DNA of 64,000 nucleotides, taken from the NCBI GenBank assembly GCA_020796225.1, contig CM036754.1:38682279-38746278 (forward strand), in the 5' to 3' direction. A program made the translations under genes and the position numbers. Every line of letters begins with the position of its first letter. Position 1 is the stretch's first letter. The notes under the pieces were generated by a model, which saw nothing but the letters and a program-made list of their open reading frames with translations, did no database searches and was not told the origin of the DNA. This DNA is from Arion vulgaris (Eukaryota; Mollusca; Gastropoda; Stylommatophora; Arionidae). Below, piece after piece: positions 1 through 11,688 of this stretch.

Positions 1-745
1 ATTGCTCAATGTCAAAGAGCTTTATTTGCTTTGAACGCGATGTCATTTACAATATGTTGGGTATAATGTTCCACCCAGCGCTCCATCTGTTTTTTCCGAT
101 CGATTAGAACTTTCCCTGTTTTTGTTTAAGAGGTGGTCTTTTTGATAGTTGGGCCAAAGGCCTTCCAGATGCCCTCATAGACACTCCCTCTGTTTCCAGT
201 ATCAAAGAAGAGCTGGATATGTCTGCATAATTCCTGCCAGTAGTCGTTTGCGCATCGCCTGGCTGTTTTTGTGCGACACTTCTTGCCGATCTAAGGGCAA
301 GAAATGACTTGACACTTGGATTATTTTTGTGACTCTGAAGGGCAGTTCTTTTTTCTGTTATGACAGGCTCCAACTCTAATATGTTTGCAGCAAACCAATC
401 AGGATTTGGTCTATCTCGGGTGCCAAAGGTGGTTTTGGATCATTCTCATTGTAATACATAAACAGTCTGCCAAGAACGGTTAGAATGTTGCGCCCCTACT
501 AGTGTAGGACAGAGAGACTGGCGATGGATAGGACATACATTGAGAAGACAGACAGGAAGCATTGTAAGACAGGCACTGTTTTGGAACCCGTAGGGAAAGG
601 CCTAGACAGACCTGGAGAAGATAGCTGGAGGCTGATAATAAAAGGATAGGTAAAACATGAAAAGAATTGGAAGGGATGGCAAGAGAGTGGAAGAGCTGGT
701 AGAAGTTTGTTGAAGACCTGTGCTCCATTGGGAGTTGAAAGGTGA
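1..745. pseudogene. LINE relics: minus-strand EN-RT linker (1-about 400) and plus-strand 3' end (480-745)
   Basis: Minus 373-1 reads a linker typical of mollusc and annelid RTE-like LINEs (KRTALQSHKNNPSVKSFLAL, a broken ALGP..KKT..LK, then QMERWVEHY). Plus 500-745 reads the usual 3'-terminal coding block: DWRWIGHTLRRQTGSI, then ALFWNP, with a frame break, ending near DLCSIGS. Both are fragments with frameshifts. Confidence 0.7.
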
Positions 746-844
746 AGAGAGCGACAGGCAGTAATATTTTTTTTTGAATGACTGTAGCATGGTATCAGAT
801 CTGATTAATCATAGGCAAGTCACGAGACCTGACTAAAATAAAGA

Positions 845-985
845 AACCCTTTTTATACCATGAGATATATTGGGGAATACGGTGTTCAGGCCCATATTTT
901 TCATTGACCGCCTGCACACGTGTGATGTAAAGACCAGCCACCTTTACTACCCAGTGCTACCTACTACCCAATTAGGGCTAGGTCG
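845..985 (-). mobile_element. SINE-1 copy, 3' half
   Basis: Same family as 3497-3785: shares the block around GTCAATGAAAAATATGGGCC and the adjacent TATACC...GGTATAAAAA segment. Its tRNA-like head is replaced by the 3' end of a LINE at exactly the SINE position that is interrupted again at 11866. Confidence 0.75.
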
Positions 986-1983
986 ACATGAGAGCCGTTC
1001 ATCAAATAGCTTGTTTCTTCCGGAACTTGGCTCCCATGACAGCAGTCCTGAAAACTCTGTTCTGTGCAAGTTGACCAGCGTCAGCAGCAGTCATTCTCAG
1101 ATCATCAATAACATCTTGCACCCATCATCTTCTAGGTCTTCCTCTCATTCTTCTTCCAGATACTATTCCATCCAATATTATCGTCTCTAGGCACTCATGT
1201 CGTTCGATGTGTCCGAAATATTCAATTTTCCTTGATTTTATGCTCTTTAATAGCCGTCTCTCTCTAACATCAAGCTGTTGCAGAACAGAAGCATTTGCTC
1301 TTTTCTCTGTCCATGATATTCTAAGTACTCTTCTGTAGCATTTGCATTCAAAGTCATTAATGATCTCCGCCACTCTCTTCTCCAGATATTTCTAGACCTT
1401 CACATATTCCTCTTCTTCCTGCGGGTTCCAAAACAATTCCTGTCCTGCAATGCTTCTGGTCGGCCTTCTCAATCCATTGCCATCATCTCTTCCTTAGATC
1501 TTTTTCCACTGGTATCTGCTGAGTTCCTGCGTCGTAATCTTATCATACCATCTCAGTCCCTCTATTCTACGTAAATATCCGTTTAGGAAGTTCTGTAGTT
1601 TTCTGGGTTTCTTTTGTTGTCCATGTTTCCAAGCCATACAAGAGCACTGACTTCACATTTGATTGAAAATTCTCAGTTTTGTGTTTGTTTTGATCTCCTT
1701 TGACTTCTATATATTACTCAATGTAATAAAGTTCCTCTTGCTTTTGTATTCTTATCTTGACATTTTTGTTTGTTCCTCCTTCTGTGTCTATGTTGCTACC
1801 AAGGTATGTGTATGATTCTACATCCTGTAGAGATGTTTCCTCCAGCTTAATCTGGTTTACATTTACTGCATTTATTCTCATAGCCTTGGTCTTTTCCCTG
1901 TGTATTTTCAAACCTAGTTGCTGAGACTTATTATTTAGAATGTTCATTTTATCTTTATTCTGTGCGTGATTGTGAGACAGCAA
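986..1983 (-). pseudogene. RTE-like LINE 3' half (RT C-terminal region)
   Basis: Minus-strand frames read GLKIHREKTKAMRINAV, YLGSNIDTEGGT, YRRVLRISWTEKRAN, IEYFGHIERH and GRRMRGRPRR in order, the standard order of the post-catalytic RT region of these LINEs. Several frameshifts. The 3' end is a short GAT-type tail abutting a SINE-1. Confidence 0.75.
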
Positions 1984-1987
1984 AATA

Positions 1988-2095
1988 GAAAGAGGTCTGG
2001 GATTGCTTAATCATGGATCTCAACAAACATCTGCCCGTAGTGTTGACTATCAGTTTGGATCTTGACACTCTTCTTTGCCATGAAGTTAGACTTTC
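1988..2095. repeat. Dispersed repeat, copies also at 17640-17800 and 62455-62585
   Basis: Three copies share TCATGGATCTC and GACGCTCT..C..TGCCATGA type blocks. Probably part of a LINE 3' region. No coding potential seen. Confidence 0.5.
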
Positions 2096-2326
2096 TAGAA
2101 CCTGTTGCCTTGCAGGTCGGCTGGGGACAGCCAGAGGTTGATGGAGAGCGAACTCAGTAAACGCTGGCTGAAACCGGACACATCGCCGAAGGATAAGCAC
2201 CAGAGCTCCAAATGGTGCTGAAGTTGTGACAAAACTCACCCATGCTAAGGCTGCATGAATCAGATTTCCATAGAATTTATGGGCAAATCTGGTATATCAG
2301 TCAGGTGATCGCGAGAGAGAGACTTT
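2096..2326 (+). mobile_element. Rep-5 SINE tail, copy 1
   Basis: About 230 bp, starting CTGTTGCCTTGCAGG and ending CGCGAGAGAGAGAC. Other copies at 22621, 22927, 28915, 42975 and (reverse) 2934 and 47938. The (GA)n end behaves as the 3' tail. Confidence 0.7.
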
Positions 2327-2714
2327 CTAGAATTTTCTCTGTCAGGTGAAGATTAATGCATTTATGCTTCAAGTGCAGATTTCTGTTTCAAGTAAAAATT
2401 GATGCATTTCTTCTTCAAGTAAATATTGATACATTTCATGTGGGACACAGTCTGTAGAAAAACATCAAATAAGAGAATCAGATGGGATACAAACAGAAGG
2501 AAAACAAAACCTGACAAAAAGAGCACCGTACAGTGTTTATTCTTCAACAGTTACACAGCAGTGTCAGAATCGATATCTCACATACCTAGGTAGTCTAGAT
2601 ACTCAACTTTAGCTTTGTAGACTAGGGAGTTGTCTGTACAGGGAAGTTATACATACACTCTAGCACAAAATACCATTTACACAAAGAAAGTAAAAACCAA
2701 CCATACAATCAGTT

Positions 2715-3150
2715 ATCAGAGGACTATCATCATAGCATTCCGGACATGTCCATAGGTGCTCCGATCTCCGTCTAAACAAATCCAGCAGCGGCTCAACACG
2801 CCAGTTCGATGTTGATTAATCAATCTCTTTACATATTTGGTATGTTGTTCTTGTCAGGCTGTACCAATATTGATACCCGTCTCATTCTGTCTGGTCAGCG
2901 AATGGGACTCACAACCTTGAAACTCTTCTGTTCTCTCTCGAGATCGTTCTTAGGCTGCTTTTATCATTCTATTGTGATATATAGCCAAACATCAAGAACG
3001 GATGTCAAACTCTTCTGTTCAAAAAGACTCAGTGCGTTGAGAATTTCATTTAATTTCATTGCAACTCCCTTTGATATCATAGCCATGTATCTATCAATTT
3101 GTTCATTACCACTATCTCCTGCATGCAACCATACAATAAAATGACCCAAT
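2715..3150 (-). pseudogene. I-like LINE 3' end with RNase H remnant, split by a short SINE
   Basis: Minus frame 3149-2964 reads VWLHAGDSGNEQIDRY, a decayed RNase H motif, and the 2715-2800 block matches other I-like 3' ends in the window (46925, 63255). The copy is interrupted at 2934-3006. Confidence 0.6.
2934..3006 (-). mobile_element. 5'-truncated Rep-5 insertion with 14-bp target-site duplication
   Basis: The segment TCTCTCGAGATCG...GGATGTC is flanked by perfect copies of AAACTCTTCTGTTC at 2920-2933 and 3007-3020, a clear retrotransposition footprint. The (GA)n tail is at the left, so the element reads on the minus strand. Confidence 0.8.
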
Positions 3151-3317
3151 CAATTATTGAGTTTAATTCTTGATTTAATTCACCTTCTGATTAAAATTTG
3201 ATAGCACAACATTAACCCTTAGAACCCGGTCCACTTGTACATTAAAAACCCATTCTCCTGAGCACAAATAGCGTGCTATTAAAAGCAAGACAATTTGGCA
3301 CAACTCGCCCATCATGT

Positions 3318-3400
3318 GCCGATGGTCAATGAAAAATATGGACCTAACACTCTATTACCCAATATATCTCAAGGTATAACAGGGTTCCTTCACTAAGTGC
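3318..3400 (+). mobile_element. SINE-1 fragment (3' end)
   Basis: Matches the last 80 bases of the SINE-1 at 3497, including CATCATGTGCCGATGGTCAA. Confidence 0.65.
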
Positions 3401-3496
3401 TCTAGTGTTTGACCTACCCCGATCATATTTAATATTCCTGTTTATTATATATTTACAGGAGACTAAACTATTTAATTTACTTGATATATTATGTAG

Positions 3497-3785
3497 AAAG
3501 CCACAGTAGCGCAGTTGTTAGTTAACTCGCTTTTTTGACTAGTGGTCCAGGTTCAATTCCACAGTGGGTGTAGAATATTTTTCAGACTGTAACGGCTCTC
3601 AGGTAGACGAAGCCTCAATTAGGTACCAGGAAAAGCACTGGGAAGTAAAGGCGGCAGGAGTGATGTTGATCACATTACCCATCATGTGCCGACGGTCAAT
3701 TAAAAATATGGGCCCAACACTGTATTACGCATTATACCTTGAGGGTATAAAAAATGGTTCCTTCACTTTACCTCTACTTACTTAT
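3497..3785 (+). mobile_element. SINE-1, near full length, tRNA-derived head
   Basis: The head has an A-box-like GCGCAGTTGTTAG and a B-box-like GGTTCAATTCC at tRNA spacing; the body runs to GGTATAAAAAATGG. Further copies at 11735, 26990, 51640. Confidence 0.8.
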
Positions 3786-3799
3786 AACATGAGTCATGC

Positions 3800-4320
3800 C
3801 CCATGTACTGTATTCTGACCTCAATATTGAACAAACCTAACTAGAACATCAAATGTTTCAAACAATTCATCTGTAATCATCAAATTCACTTTTAATTTAA
3901 GAACAGTCACAGTCTAAATCATCTTTGGAATCATTCAATATAAGTTTGACAGCTTGCTCAGTTATTATCCTTTTAGAGCGAGCATATTCAACATTTTCAG
4001 CATATATTTTCATCATGAAAACAAACTTTTTTTTTAAAGATGTGTGTCAACCATCTCACTAAACCAAATAGCAGTCGTATGTTGTATATAGTTTATCTTA
4101 GGTTACCGGCAAATAATGCCTTGTATGAACTAAAAAGAATGTGGGGGCTATGGGTTGCTTACATTTCAGACCTATATATTGGAATCTAGGGGTTAAAGAT
4201 AAAGTAGTATTTTGTAAGAAAAGACAATCTCATAATAAAACTCTGAATAAATACATGTTAATAATGAAATCAAATACTAAACATAAAACATTGTAACTTA
4301 TCAACTGCTGCCATGGCTTA
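3800..4320. other. AT-rich intergenic stretch, nothing recognised
   Basis: No open frame of note, no repeat shared with the rest of the window. Confidence 0.5.
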
Positions 4321-4321
4321 A

Positions 4322-4545
4322 AAAGTTCAGTTGTTAACTGTCATTAGGCCTACTGCCTGTAATACCGATTTATAGGTGGTGTACGACAGGGGGTACATGC
4401 GCCTGTGGAATTAAATGGCTAGTGCAGTTGCCACAAAATTCTTCAGGTTTGGATTTGTTATTTATGCCCCGACATAAAAAAATTGTTGGCCTTAACATGT
4501 ATTGAACGCGGTTCCCGCATAGGAGCAACAATTAAATCGACCAGT
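4322..4545 (-). mobile_element. SINE-3 copy (tRNA-Leu/Ser-like head)
   Basis: Reads on the minus strand; the better preserved copy at 28380-28607 shows the head GTCTGGCCGAATGG and the B-box-like TATTCAATTC. Shared body blocks: GGCTAGTGCAGTTGCC and TTTATGCCC. Confidence 0.7.
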
Positions 4546-4594
4546 CAATAACAAATTTAAAACAAGTAAAGCAAAAAAGTGTAAAATTAAGTGA

Positions 4595-4738
4595 TTAGCT
4601 CTTAGTGGACCAGGGCAAAAGCCATGTTTTTACAAGCCATTTGTTTTCAGAATTTAAAATGCCATTTAGAGTGGCTCCTGGTAAAAAGGTGTCCAACCCA
4701 AAACCACATAGTGTGGTGTTTAGTCCACAAGGAGTTAA
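4595..4738. mobile_element. MITE with 16-bp TIRs and TTAA-type ends, copy 1
   Basis: Ends TTAGCTCTTAGTGGAC and, inverted, TTAACTCCTTGTGGAC. Second copy at 25300-25442 in opposite orientation. The internal ACCACATAGTGTGGT is palindromic. Confidence 0.7.
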
Positions 4739-4999
4739 GAACTAAGGAACTGCAGCAAATTTTTTGTTTTAATCCCTGCTGAAGATTAAATATTGAATGT
4801 TTTGTTTCACACCGCTTTCAAAACCATGAATAGACCTACGTCCATCAAATATACCCTTCAATGTTTATCTTTACATAAACACTTGTTTTTTATTCTTAGA
4901 AATTAAATGAAGATTAAATAAATAATTGAAAAAAAATATGTACTTGCTCCATCACGCAGAGCATAAATTTAGAATTATAATCCTCTTATTTTCAAATTG

Positions 5000-5470
5000 G
5001 TTACTGAACTGACGTCACAGCACTCCGGGCAAACCCATAGGTGCTCAGTCTCCCCCAACATATTTAGAAGGGTATGCATACTGAAGTTGAAAACTTCAAT
5101 AGACGACATCCACTAATACCGCAACCTGCCATTCTAGATCTTCCAAAGCATCAACTGAGAGACAGAAACAATAACAGCCCCAGTAAACAGATTACCAGAG
5201 TCAATGGAGGGCAGCAGTAACGGCGTCAGACTCTGTCTTCATACCGGAGGTAGTTGTCCTTTATGCTCCAGTTCGTTCTGCAACAACCCTACCATGCGTG
5301 CTACCCAAGAAACCCCAGCTTGACTTCTCACCACGAATCAATCCTTATAAACATCATCATTACTTACATTATCTTCTATCAGCTGCTTAACTGTGAGATC
5401 AGTCTTCATGTTGCCCCAATCTCTACATTCTCTCCCAAGAGTAATGATAATGTTGCGGTAGTTGACCATG
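5000..5470 (-). pseudogene. I-like LINE 3' part (RNase H region and 3' end)
   Basis: Matches the copies at 35830-36420 and 25530-25990 over the block CACTCCGGGCA..CCCATAGGTGCTCAGTC and the RNase H segment behind it. Frame broken. Confidence 0.65.
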
Positions 5471-5484
5471 CTAACACCTCTTGA

Positions 5485-6710
5485 ATATATTCAAATTCTC
5501 ATCTCTATATCTTCTTAATTGACATATCTTATTTTCAAATAAAACACATTTGCATATATTCACAAAAGTACTGCACTTGATAATACGTTTATGATATTGA
5601 ATATGCGTATAAATTTTTTTAAATATGTCAACCCACTTTTTTAAATATAATAAAAAAGGTACCAATAACATATACAATTGCTAAAAAACAAATATTTTGT
5701 TCTGGAGGGAAACCATGTCTTGCAATCAAAGTACTGAAAATAAGGAAGTAAGCTTATGTTGTATTTCGATAAATATATAGACTTAACTCATCGGGACTGC
5801 AGAGCCGATATATCGGTTCAAAGTAATGTTCATGATGTCGCAGAACCGATATATCGGCTTTTGGATGTCTGTTCACGGAAACGAATGTATCTTCAGAACC
5901 TCTTTACTGAAGTTAATAAAATCTTCAGAAACGGAAAGTACATATATGTAGGTACATTACTATCTCCATTTAACAAAGATTTGAAAGAGGGAAAGCAGTG
6001 TACTATTGTGTTCAAGTCTAGACTTTTTTTTAAACGTTAATGTTTCCGACGATGTTTACAGTGTAATCTTGAGTACTGTTAGATCAAATTATAACGTGAT
6101 AGTAATGAAGAATATTTAATTGATGGTAATAATGATATTTGATTGTTTATGAAATGCAGTATCGATAGTTGTAAGTCTAATGTAATAATTGCATCTAAAG
6201 AATGGGCGTCCCACATTCCATTTATTGACGTGTCCGCACTAAAAAGTGAATATTATAAAACTACTGCACCTAGTTAGATGAAACTTATAGAATATGTTCG
6301 CACATAGATTATCTTCATTTAACTGCTACTTCTGGAAACATCTATGAATATTAAGATGTAATACAAACCGGAGAGTAAAAATATTTTTTATCATTTTTTG
6401 TTTTTTTCAAAATAGTCATGCCACAAAAATCTAATTTCCTCAAACGTATATCACCTGATGTAAAATATTATATTAATGTATTCCACATCCAATTAGCAAC
6501 AATTTAATATATAATATGTCATACTTTAGAGAAACAGTACAAGAGTTATAAAGGATTAAACTAATTGACATTGAATGTTAAATTTGAATCGCAAAATAAA
6601 TGCGTCCAGAGGTCAAAATAAAACAGGGCGAAAGGGTTAACATAGACACTTCATAAAACCAGTACCAAGCGCTTAATTACGGAAACTACAGTGTATAGTA
6701 TAATTTGTAA
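5485..6710. other. AT-rich stretch with one paired palindrome
   Basis: No gene recognised. The plus frame 5756-6040 (94 codons) is open but has no recognisable domain. The only structure is the inverted repeat at 5803-5859. Confidence 0.5.
5803..5859. repeat. Inverted repeat, 17-bp arms, each arm palindromic
   Basis: AGCCGATATATCGGTTC (5803-5819) and its exact reverse complement (5843-5859), 23 bases apart. Each arm contains CCGATATATCGG, itself a 12-bp palindrome. Confidence 0.85.
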
Positions 6711-6711
6711 T

Positions 6712-6960
6712 TTTTGGCATCTGTAGCTTAAGCAATAGTGAGCTCAGTCACAACCCAAGCGTACTTCGTTAAAACTGCGCAAGGTAGTTTTGAAGCAAAT
6801 TTGTTTGTCGTGGATTTTTACGAACGGTAAAAATAGACCCCACCATTCAGAAAGCAATGGCAAACTATTGAGCGTATTAGTGGTGCCTAGAAAATCGTCA
6901 ACAAGTTTACTGTGGTTGATGGCAAAGTTCTGTAAAAGATATACCACGCTTTTCATTTCA
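6712..6960 (+). mobile_element. SINE-6 copy (tRNA-like head)
   Basis: Head CTGTAGCTTAAGCAATAGTGAGC resembles the copy at 26690-26895 (minus), which keeps TAGTGAGCTCGATCACAACC and a B-box-like GGTTCAAACTC. Confidence 0.6.
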
Positions 6961-7065
6961 ATGGAACACTGGAACGCAAGAGAGTGATTTCAATGGAACA
7001 CGGGAATGCAAGAGAGAGATTTCAATGGAACACGGGAACGCAAGAGAGAGATTTCAATGGAAGGC
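6955..7065. repeat. 31-bp tandem repeat, about 3.5 copies
   Basis: Unit TTTCAATGGAACACGGGAAC followed by GCAAGAGAGAGA. Confidence 0.9.
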
Positions 7066-7480
7066 ACTATAAGTTCATCTTATGTATTCTTGAAGTAATT
7101 ACATACAAATAGCAAATTGATCCGTGAATAATTTTGTTTCCATTAAACATTTTAATTTGTATTAGCTACCGTGTTGGGAAAATGATACAATCAGAATGGA
7201 TTGCCAAGGGGCTTGCCACATTGTAGGAGCTAATAGTACAGACATATACTCTCTGAGCCGCTACCTGCGACTTAGTAAACAATAATTAAGTAATCTATAA
7301 TTGTTAAGATTAAGTGAAATACCGGGTAGCGAGAATGAAATTGATAACATGCAGTACATTTTCAAGGATAATGGCAAACAAAAATGCTCTGAATTAATGG
7401 ACAGCAGTATTGATTGGAAAAGTAAAAACAGACTATACTTTTTCTTTAGCGTTCTCACTAGATTGAGATTTCTGATTTTC
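7066..7480. other. AT-rich stretch, nothing recognised
   Basis: Only short frames on both strands, none with a recognisable motif. Confidence 0.4.
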
Positions 7481-7489
7481 TAATAAAGG

Positions 7490-7685
7490 CCGTCACCTGC
7501 CTAAGATTGTGAGCCACGCCATACTGTTTGTCTTGGACGATCGTATGGTTGGTCCGACATTCTTCCTGCGTGGCTAAATCTTTGATGCAGAACGGAGACC
7601 GTGTAATCCAGTATCGCACTCCTCATTGTGAGCGGTCGTTACACCATGTTATGCGCCTTACGGCCTGGTGCATCCGGTTTCTGTA
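7490..7685 (-). pseudogene. Possible Tc1-like transposase remnant
   Basis: A GC-richer patch. Minus frames read VSVLHQRFSHAGRMSDQPYD then RPRQTVWRG, reminiscent of the G..SDRPRSGRPR linker of Tc1-like transposases, with a stop inside. No TIRs found. Weak. Confidence 0.25.
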
Positions 7686-7699
7686 AGCATTTGTTTTTT

Positions 7700-8640
7700 G
7701 GTTAACATTCTCTAAAACAGACAATACAAATACAATAAAATCAAAGTTCTGGATATTATGCCAGATAGTACTTCTGATCTTTCTCTCAACAAATTTTTAT
7801 GTACATTTTATGTTCTGAGTGTATACAAAATGGACAGGTTGGAAAAATGTAAGAGATTATTTTTTTTTTTAAATTGTAATAATATAAAGCACAACCTAGC
7901 TGGCAAATCAGTCATCTATGACTCATATTATTATCAATACCAGGGAAGACTGCAGTAAAACTAAGTACCAAAAGGTAAAATATGGAAGTACAAAGTAATG
8001 TAGTTTTACAAAGTACAAGAAGAAGACACAGAAATTGTTTGATCTTTTTGTTTTTTTATCTAATCCTGTTATGCCTCACAGCGTCAGGATAAGAAGAGAT
8101 TTATAGAACGGGCTACTGTGTGGGCTTCATAAACATTGTTTTTCACTACCTCTGAGGTCCACCTAATGTTGTGATCAAAAGGTCTTAATCAAACAAAGGA
8201 TATAATGTTTCTGTTATGGCCAAAATGCATTTATCAATGAATGGATGAAATTTATCTCTTGAGCTGTGTTTTAATACAAAGGACTTTATCAAGGAACGAA
8301 TGAATTGTATACATTGTTCTTGTATCCTTTGCTTGATAAATGACTCATGGTTAACACTTTGTTGTGTCTTCTGTTTGTTTGTGTTTATGAAAGCTGCCCT
8401 AAACTATTGGTTACTGTATTTCACCTATGACCCATAACAAATCTTCACATCCTGAGATAAAAATATTACTGGAAAAGGAAGAGAGTTCCTTCAAATTTGG
8501 GTCTTCCCATTGTGATTTTGTTACATATAAAATAGATATATCACAGACAACGGACATTGCTGACGGAAATTGCATTCATTTTAATTGCATATACTTGACT
8601 CAACAAAATTAGAAATCTGATTAAATTGAACCCACAAAAC
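7700..8640. other. Repeat-derived stretch: LINE 3'-UTR block (8050-8170) and low-grade repeats
   Basis: 8050-8170 is the 3'-UTR block around CCTCACAGCGTCAGGATAAG, also found at 27960, 30400, 34310, 38150, 42530, 49230 and 61500. 7945-8040 resembles 40920-41010 (GACTGCAGTAAA, GTAGTTTTACAAA). No gene. Confidence 0.5.
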
Positions 8641-9000
8641 AAAGGAAGAGGTTGAATGCCAAAGAATACTGGGCGAGGAACGTGGTTAATAAAACTAGGA
8701 GACTATATAATAAATCAGACGAACAGTAGGAACAACACCTGTTGTTAGATTCATTGAAAAACAGACTCTCAAATGATTTGGCCACTTGGTGAGAATGAAC
8801 CCAACTACACCAGTTGCAAGAGCATACAAGCTGAAGAGGGAATCATCAATAAGAAGATCAAAAGATAGATGGAGTTACAAACATCTTAAAACACCACAAT
8901 ATCACAGCATATTAAGGGTGCACTATCTCGGAAACAGATCATCAGATAAACATGTGACGACTAACTTCAAAAAGCAGAGAAGGACAAAAGAAAGATAGTA
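8640..9000 (+). pseudogene. LINE RT C-terminal fragment
   Basis: Plus strand matches 33840-34140 over the block reading WFGHLVRMN, TPVA.AYKLK and YKHLKTPQYHS. Frameshifted. Confidence 0.65.
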
Positions 9001-9124
9001 TGGAAGAGGTTCCTGCAGTCAAATAGAGCTCAAGAGCATGATCTAATGTTTTGTTTCTTAAAATGTTGGCATTCATTTTTAATAATTTCCCCATATGGGT
9101 CTATTATCTATATCCTCTTCATGC

Positions 9125-9340
9125 TCCAATTGACACATAAGGCATCCACAAGATACTTCCACTGTTGCTGTTCTGCTGCCTTTCTACCAACCGTCTCCCA
9201 CGTCAGGCAGCACTCCTTCAACTCTCTCTCCACGGTACCTCTACGTTTCCTTTGGATGTCCAGGCCTCCTCTTTCCATCTGAGAGCTGTCCTAGCCAATG
9301 CCCCTACAGGCATACGATATACATGTCCAATCCACCTTTT
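9125..9340 (-). pseudogene. LINE 3' coding end
   Basis: Minus frame reads the usual tail of RTE-like proteins in decayed form (GHVYRMPVGALARTALRWK then a weak GRPR-type block). Same block at 55890-56130. Confidence 0.5.
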
Positions 9341-9639
9341 AAGACTATATGGGTCTGTGCACTTTATTGTGTGTTGTAGAAATCAAGCAAGGTGGTACTG
9401 ATAATACTGTCGTTTTAGAACCCAAAAGGTACAAGTTTTCAATACTTTTCAGAATTTCCTACACATGAAGATGTCAGCAAAAGTGCACAGACTCTGTAGC
9501 ATTAGCAAAGGTCTCTGATGTAATTCTGAAGATGGTGAACATTTGTGTAGGAATTTTATTTTAATATTTAAAAAAAATTATTTTGCACAGATAGTGCCTT
9601 TACAGTCTTATTGATTTTAAACTGTCAGTTTCAGTTTGG

Positions 9640-11235
9640 AATATCTCCATTGCACTCTGGACATGTCCATAGGTGCTCCTATCTCCTTCGCAATATTTCC
9701 AACAGCGACTAGTTCAATTTTTATTGATGAGCCTACTCACATACCTGTTATGCTGTTCTTTTCTTGCTACTCCAATCTTCAAACCCAGCTCCTGCAATCT
9801 AGTAGTTGACGTGGATTGGTTTAAATGAAAATCTTCTTTGCGGCCACACTATGAGGGCGTTCAAAATATTAGCTTTATCCATTGGCTGGCCTTCTGATAT
9901 GGTGGCAGAGTCAGCCAGCCTGTCTGCTCTCTCATTGCCAACAACACCCATGTGCCCCGGAATGAAGAAAAGTGTGATTCTGCAAATTGTTGACGCTTGT
10001 AGTGATTCAGTCCATTGCCTGCGCACCAACCAGCCTCTACCTTGCGGATCATACTCAATGAATCACTCAGAATGCACGCATGAGTGTAGTTTTGTGACTC
10101 CAGCCAACGTAAAGCATTAGTCACCGCCAGTACCTCCATTAGGGCTGAACATTCATAAAGGAAAGATATTGAGAATTAACCAAGCAAACGACAACTCGAT
10201 CTCCCTGGGGAAATCCCACTTCAAGAGGTAGAATCATACACATATTTGGGCAGCAACATAGACAAAGAGGGTGGAACAGATAGAGATGTTAAAATAAGAA
10301 TACAGAAGGCAAGAGGAGCTTTCATTGCACTGGGAAACATTTGGAAGTCCAAAGAAATCAAATCTAGAACAAAAATTCGGATATTTAACTCTAATGTTAA
10401 AGCAGTTCTACTGTATGGGTCAGAAACATGGAGAACAACTAAAACAATAGCGCATAAATTGCAAACATTCATCAACTGGTGTCTGCGCAGAATAGAGGGA
10501 ATAAGATGGTATGATAGGGTCACAAATGAGGAACTTATGGAGAGAACAAGACAGATTCCAGTGAACGAACAGGTTAAAAAAGGCGCTGGATAGGACACAC
10601 TTTGCAAAAACCAGAGGGGAATATAACAAGAAGGGTCCTTGCCTGGAACACGAAAGGGACAGCGAAAGAAGGGAAGGCCGAGAAATACACGGAGACGAGA
10701 TTTGGAGGCGGAGATCAACAATATAAAGAAGAGCTGGAGGGGCTGCAGGAGATAGATAGAGATAGGAAGACTTGGTATGAGTTGGTTGAGGGCCTATGCC
10801 CCAACCCGTAAAAGGCAAAGAGAGAGAGAGTACTCCATTGTCATGCTGCTTGTTGTCATACGAAATGCACCACTGGCCTCATGGACCATTCTGCCACATG
10901 AGCTTGCAGAGAAGGTCCATGCGGACGTTTCGTGACAAACTATCGATCCATCCGTGTAAATCACAACGGCACCTTCATTGCAGTTTTCATCAATGATAGC
11001 CTTAACGTCCGCATCCAGCGCCACGGGATTCCTCTCTTTGCAACTTTTGTCAAATTTAATGATGGCGAAATAGTGTTCCCATATATTGAAGGCATCGGTA
11101 TCCATTCTTCCCCATAATCAATATTTGTGAACCCGCATACCAGCTGAACAGTGTCTGCAGCACGGCCAACCCACTATCAATGGTTCTTTTACGTGTTCAA
11201 CTCCGATAGGACTAGGAACTCGATCTCACCTACAG
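9640..11235 (-). pseudogene. I-like LINE RNase H region, split by another LINE
   Basis: Minus strand 11105-10830 reads the RNase H opening VVIYTDGS; the domain resumes at 10141 with MEVLAVTNALRWLE and the ILSDSLSM motif, then IPGHMGVVGNERADRLAD. The 3' end runs to about 9640. Open frames are long but the domain is cut by the insertion at 10142-10829. Confidence 0.82.
10142..10829 (+). mobile_element. 5'-truncated RTE-like LINE inserted in an RNase H domain
   Basis: Plus strand reads YLGSNIDKEGGTDRDVKIRI, then AVLLYGSETWR, LRRIEGIRW and, after a frameshift, the 3' coding end. The flanks AGTACCTCCATT (left) and AGTACTCCATT (right) look like a target-site duplication one base different. Tail (GA)n. 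Confidence 0.78.
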
Positions 11236-11241
11236 TGAGGT

Positions 11242-11325
11242 CAGGGATATCTGGAAAATACCATGATCGCTCAACATAGAAATTGAATCTGGAAAATACC
11301 ATGATCGCTCAACATAGAAATTGAA
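11242..11325. repeat. 39-bp direct repeat, two copies
   Basis: CTGGAAAATACCATGATCGC and following bases to GAAATTGAAT are repeated exactly. Confidence 0.85.
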
Positions 11326-11459
11326 TGGAGTACCTTTGTAGCACAAAATAAGCGCCTTCCTACCACAGAGACAGCATTTATAATAAATTCTAAATATATT
11401 TGATAAGTTTATATTATAAATAATCAAATTGATGGTTACATGAACTAATGTTATGATGA

Positions 11460-11688
11460 TCAGGATACAATAGTTTGTCTTTCAACCAGTTTTCGAAACA
11501 TTCCCTCTTTTATGGACATCAATTCCCGGTAAGTACCACTCTCAACAGACTTCCCACCGTTAAGTACAAGGATTCTGTTAGCAGACTTAATGGTGGACAG
11601 ACGGTGTGCGATGACCAGAACTGTCTTGCCAACCATCAACCGGTCTAGAGCATCATGTACCAGGTATTCACTCTCTGCATCCAAGGCA
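11460..11688 (-). CDS. ABCB10: ABCB10-like exon 12 (residues 644-719 and stop)
   Basis: 229 nt including the stop. Acceptor AACCAG. Encodes the D-loop [11 protein letters not shown], the switch strand [15 protein letters not shown] with the H-loop His672, and a short C-terminal tail ending RQTIVS. Confidence 0.94.

Noticed and set aside
5756..6040. 94-codon plus frame as a small gene
   Set aside because: No domain, runs through the palindrome pair, AT-rich composition gives no coding signal.
10221..10721. 166-codon hydrophobic minus frame
   Set aside because: Antisense shadow of the plus-strand LINE RT fragment.
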